Shown piece after piece: positions 3,597 through 5,507 of a stretch of DNA of 5,507 bases. The notes below the pieces were generated by a model. That model saw only the letters and a program-made list of their open reading frames with translations, was not told where the DNA came from and did no database searches. Numbering within the stretch: position 1 is the stretch's first letter; every line of letters starts with the position of its first letter. The stretch is from assembly GCA_947649215.1 (NCBI GenBank), contig CANSQW010000100.1, positions 1-5,507 on the forward strand, in the 5' to 3' direction. The stretch is from an uncultured bacterium (GTDB lineage Bacteria; Actinomycetota; Coriobacteriia; Coriobacteriales; Eggerthellaceae). The position numbers and the translations under genes were made by a program.

Positions 3597-5507
3597 GTGG
3601 GTGCGAGTGAATACGGCGTAGAGCGCATCTTGGATTCGCGCCACGGGGGCACCGTCCTCGCGGGCCGGCAGGAGTGGGACTTCGTGGCCGAGGCGCGCCG
3701 CCGCTTCATCGCCGGCGACGGCCTGCCGGATCCCCCGTCTTGGCTGCGCCCAGAGATAGCCGAGTCGTGGATGCGCTGCCGCAGCGTCGGCGTGGACCCG
3801 GACTCCACGGCGCTTGCCGTGCCGCTCTCCGAGGAGGACAGCCGCCAGGTGGCGGCCGTCTACGGCGGGCTGGTGGAGGCCGCCCGGCCGCTCATGGGCG
3901 TCATCGACGACCTCGACCTGGCCGACGACTACATCTTCGAGCTGGTGGCCCGCAACGGCGTGACCGTCCTGCGGCTGGGAAACCTCGACCTCCACAGCAT
4001 CGTGGCCGAGGACAGCGTGATGAACGAGCCCACCATGGGGACGAACGCCCACACGCTGTGCATGCGCCAGAAGACGCCGCTGCAGGTGGTGGGGCCTGAG
4101 CACTACTGCTCGGCCCTCCATGGGCTGGCGGCGCTCGCCGCCCCCATCTTCGACCAGCACGGCATCGTCATCGCGTCGCTGCTGCTCACCCAGCCGCTGC
4201 CGCCCGACCCCTGGTCGGTCGACTACCAGAAGCTGCTCTCCCACGCCCTGGGGTTCGTGGCCTCCATCTGCTCGGCGCTCGAGCATCAGATGGCCTTCCA
4301 GGACAGCCTGGCCATGCTCGCCGCCACCGACGAGAAGCTGGGCGCCGCCACCGAGCAGGGCCGGAAGGTGCGCCACGTGCTGGACATCGCCATGGGGTAC
4401 ACCAACGAGCCCATCCTGGTGCTCGACGCCTCCGGCATCATCCAGCACGCGAGTCCCGAGGCGGTGCACCTGCTGCGCCTGACGGCGCCAGACGTGGTGG
4501 GGCTGCCGGCCGAGGCGGTGCTGGGGATAGCGTGGCCCGAGGCGTTCCACACGCTCTCCGACGGAGGGGAGCGCGAGGTGACGGCGGCCGTGGGCGGCCA
4601 GCAGCTGGCGCTGCGCGGCAACGTCGTGCGCAGCGCTCCCGGGGCCAGCCCCGACGGCCTGGTGCTGCGGCTGGCGCGCGCCAAGAGCCCGCGCGCCCGG
4701 GGAACGGGCGGCGCCGGCGAGGAGGCGTCCATCACCTTCGCGGACATCCTCGGCAACAGCCTGGCGATGAACGAGGCGCGCTCACTGGCCCGCCGCTACG
4801 CCATGACGGGCGAGAACGTGCTCATCATCGGGGAGAGCGGCACGGGCAAGGAGTACTTCGCCCAGGCCATCCACAACGCCTCTCGCGCGAAGGGCCCCTT
4901 CATGGCGGTGAACTGCGCGGCCATCCCGCCGCGGCTCATCGAGAGCGAGCTGTTCGGCTACGAGAGCGGCGCCTTCACCGGGGCGGAACGCGGCGGCAAG
5001 CCGGGCAAGATCGAGCTGGCCGACGGCGGCACGCTGTTCTTGGACGAGATAGGCGACATGCCGCTGGAGCTGCAGGCCACGCTGCTGCGCGTGCTGGAGA
5101 ACAAGCGCGTCATGCGCCTGGGCGGCAAGTCGTACCGCCAGGTGGACTTCCGCGTGGTGGCGGCCACCAACCGCGACCTGGGGCTGATGGTGCAGGCGGG
5201 GACGTTCCGCGAGGACCTGCTCTACCGGCTCTCCATCCTCACCGTGCAGCTGCCGCCCTTGCGGGCGCGCAACGGCGACGTGGTGTTCTTCGCGCGCTAC
5301 TTCCTGAACGAGTGCCGCCGCAAGGCGCATGAGGGGCCGTCGGACTTCGCGCCGGATGCCGAGCGGCTCATCGCCACGTTCCCCTGGCCGGGCAACGTGC
5401 GGCAGATCAAGAACGCGGTGTACTCGGCGTTCTACGCGGCGGCGGGGGAGGCCATCGCCGCGACGGACCTGCCGCAGTACGTGCGCGAGGGGCGCGAGGG
5501 GCTGTTC
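3597..5507 (+). CDS. Sigma-54-dependent activator, AcoR/DhaR-like (GAF-PAS-AAA+), C-terminus outside the window
   Basis: 637 codons are open to the window edge. GTG at 3597 is the start because an in-frame TGA lies at 3591-3593 and AAGGGG precedes it by 6 nt. The N-terminus has the AcoR-type [15 protein letters not shown] (from 56). A GAF-like sensor covers about 84-235, with MGTNA at 147-151 and Cys at 155, 171 and 225. A PAS-like domain covers about 257-365 ([19 protein letters not shown]). The AAA+ domain starts near 379: Walker A GESGTGKE (412-419), GAFTGA loop (458-463) that contacts sigma-54, Walker B with D483/E484, arginine-finger segment [10 protein letters not shown] (537-546) and sensor II WPGNVRQ (597-603). 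It should hydrolyse ATP to remodel the sigma-54 closed complex in response to a small molecule sensed by GAF/PAS; the ligand is unknown. The expected Fis-type helix-turn-helix is beyond the edge. All ATPase motifs are intact. Confidence 0.93.
   Translation, partial: MGASEYGVERILDSRHGGTVLAGRQEWDFVAEARRRFIAGDGLPDPPSWLRPEIAESWMRCRSVGVDPDSTALAVPLSEEDSRQVAAVYGGLVEAARPLMGVIDDLDLADDYIFELVARNGVTVLRLGNLDLHSIVAEDSVMNEPTMGTNAHTLCMRQKTPLQVVGPEHYCSALHGLAALAAPIFDQHGIVIASLLLTQPLPPDPWSVDYQKLLSHALGFVASICSALEHQMAFQDSLAMLAATDEKLGAATEQGRKVRHVLDIAMGYTNEPILVLDASGIIQHASPEAVHLLRLTAPDVVGLPAEAVLGIAWPEAFHTLSDGGEREVTAAVGGQQLALRGNVVRSAPGASPDGLVLRLARAKSPRARGTGGAGEEASITFADILGNSLAMNEARSLARRYAMTGENVLIIGESGTGKEYFAQAIHNASRAKGPFMAVNCAAIPPRLIESELFGYESGAFTGAERGGKPGKIELADGGTLFLDEIGDMPLELQATLLRVLENKRVMRLGGKSYRQVDFRVVAATNRDLGLMVQAGTFREDLLYRLSILTVQLPPLRARNGDVVFFARYFLNECRRKAHEGPSDFAPDAERLIATFPWPGNVRQIKNAVYSAFYAAAGEAIAATDLPQYVREGREGLF

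Noticed and set aside
3453..4550. 365-codon minus-strand open frame opposite the activator gene
   Set aside because: The plus strand here encodes the GAF/PAS portion of the activator with family motifs. The minus frame has none and would cover the sigma-54 promoter and leader.

Overview
This is a GC-rich bacterial window with Shine-Dalgarno-led genes. It holds two leftward transcription units and one rightward sigma-54 regulatory module. Taxonomy is inferred only from the sequence. The GC-rich codon use, the divergent sigma-54 factor and the DUF4143 ATPase remind me of Coriobacteriia (an Eggerthellaceae-like actinobacterium), but I hold this loosely.

Layout. Positions 1-149 on the minus strand carry the start of an unidentified gene. 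Just upstream of it, overlapping by 4 nt (ATGA), is a 34-residue single-membrane-span peptide gene. Positions 150-307 hold a short direct repeat, possible promoter material and GC-rich hairpins. Positions 308-1666 on the minus strand encode a complete AAA_14/DUF4143 ATPase. The 266-bp divergent interval 1667-1932 contains an AT-rich dyad cluster next to the ATPase start. It also contains a palindrome, a candidate extended -10 promoter and a G-quadruplex-type G-run array on the rpoN side. Positions 1933-3372 on the plus strand encode a complete sigma-54 factor (rpoN). Positions 3373-3596 contain two tandem 13-bp palindromes nested in a 37-bp dyad, then a close match to a -24/-12 promoter, then a potentially structured leader. 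From 3597 to the window end runs a GTG-started, AcoR-like sigma-54 activator (GAF-PAS-AAA+). It is cut off before its DNA-binding domain.

How the parts may work together (inference). The activator has the GAFTGA loop that engages sigma-54, and sigma-54 is encoded immediately upstream. A -24/-12-like element precedes the activator gene. The tandem palindromes centre about 107 bp upstream of the predicted start, where enhancer sites for such activators usually lie. A one-mismatch copy of the same palindrome lies upstream of rpoN. Together this suggests a compact self-wired circuit in which one regulator controls both the sigma factor and its activator. The ATPase appears to have its own separate operator.
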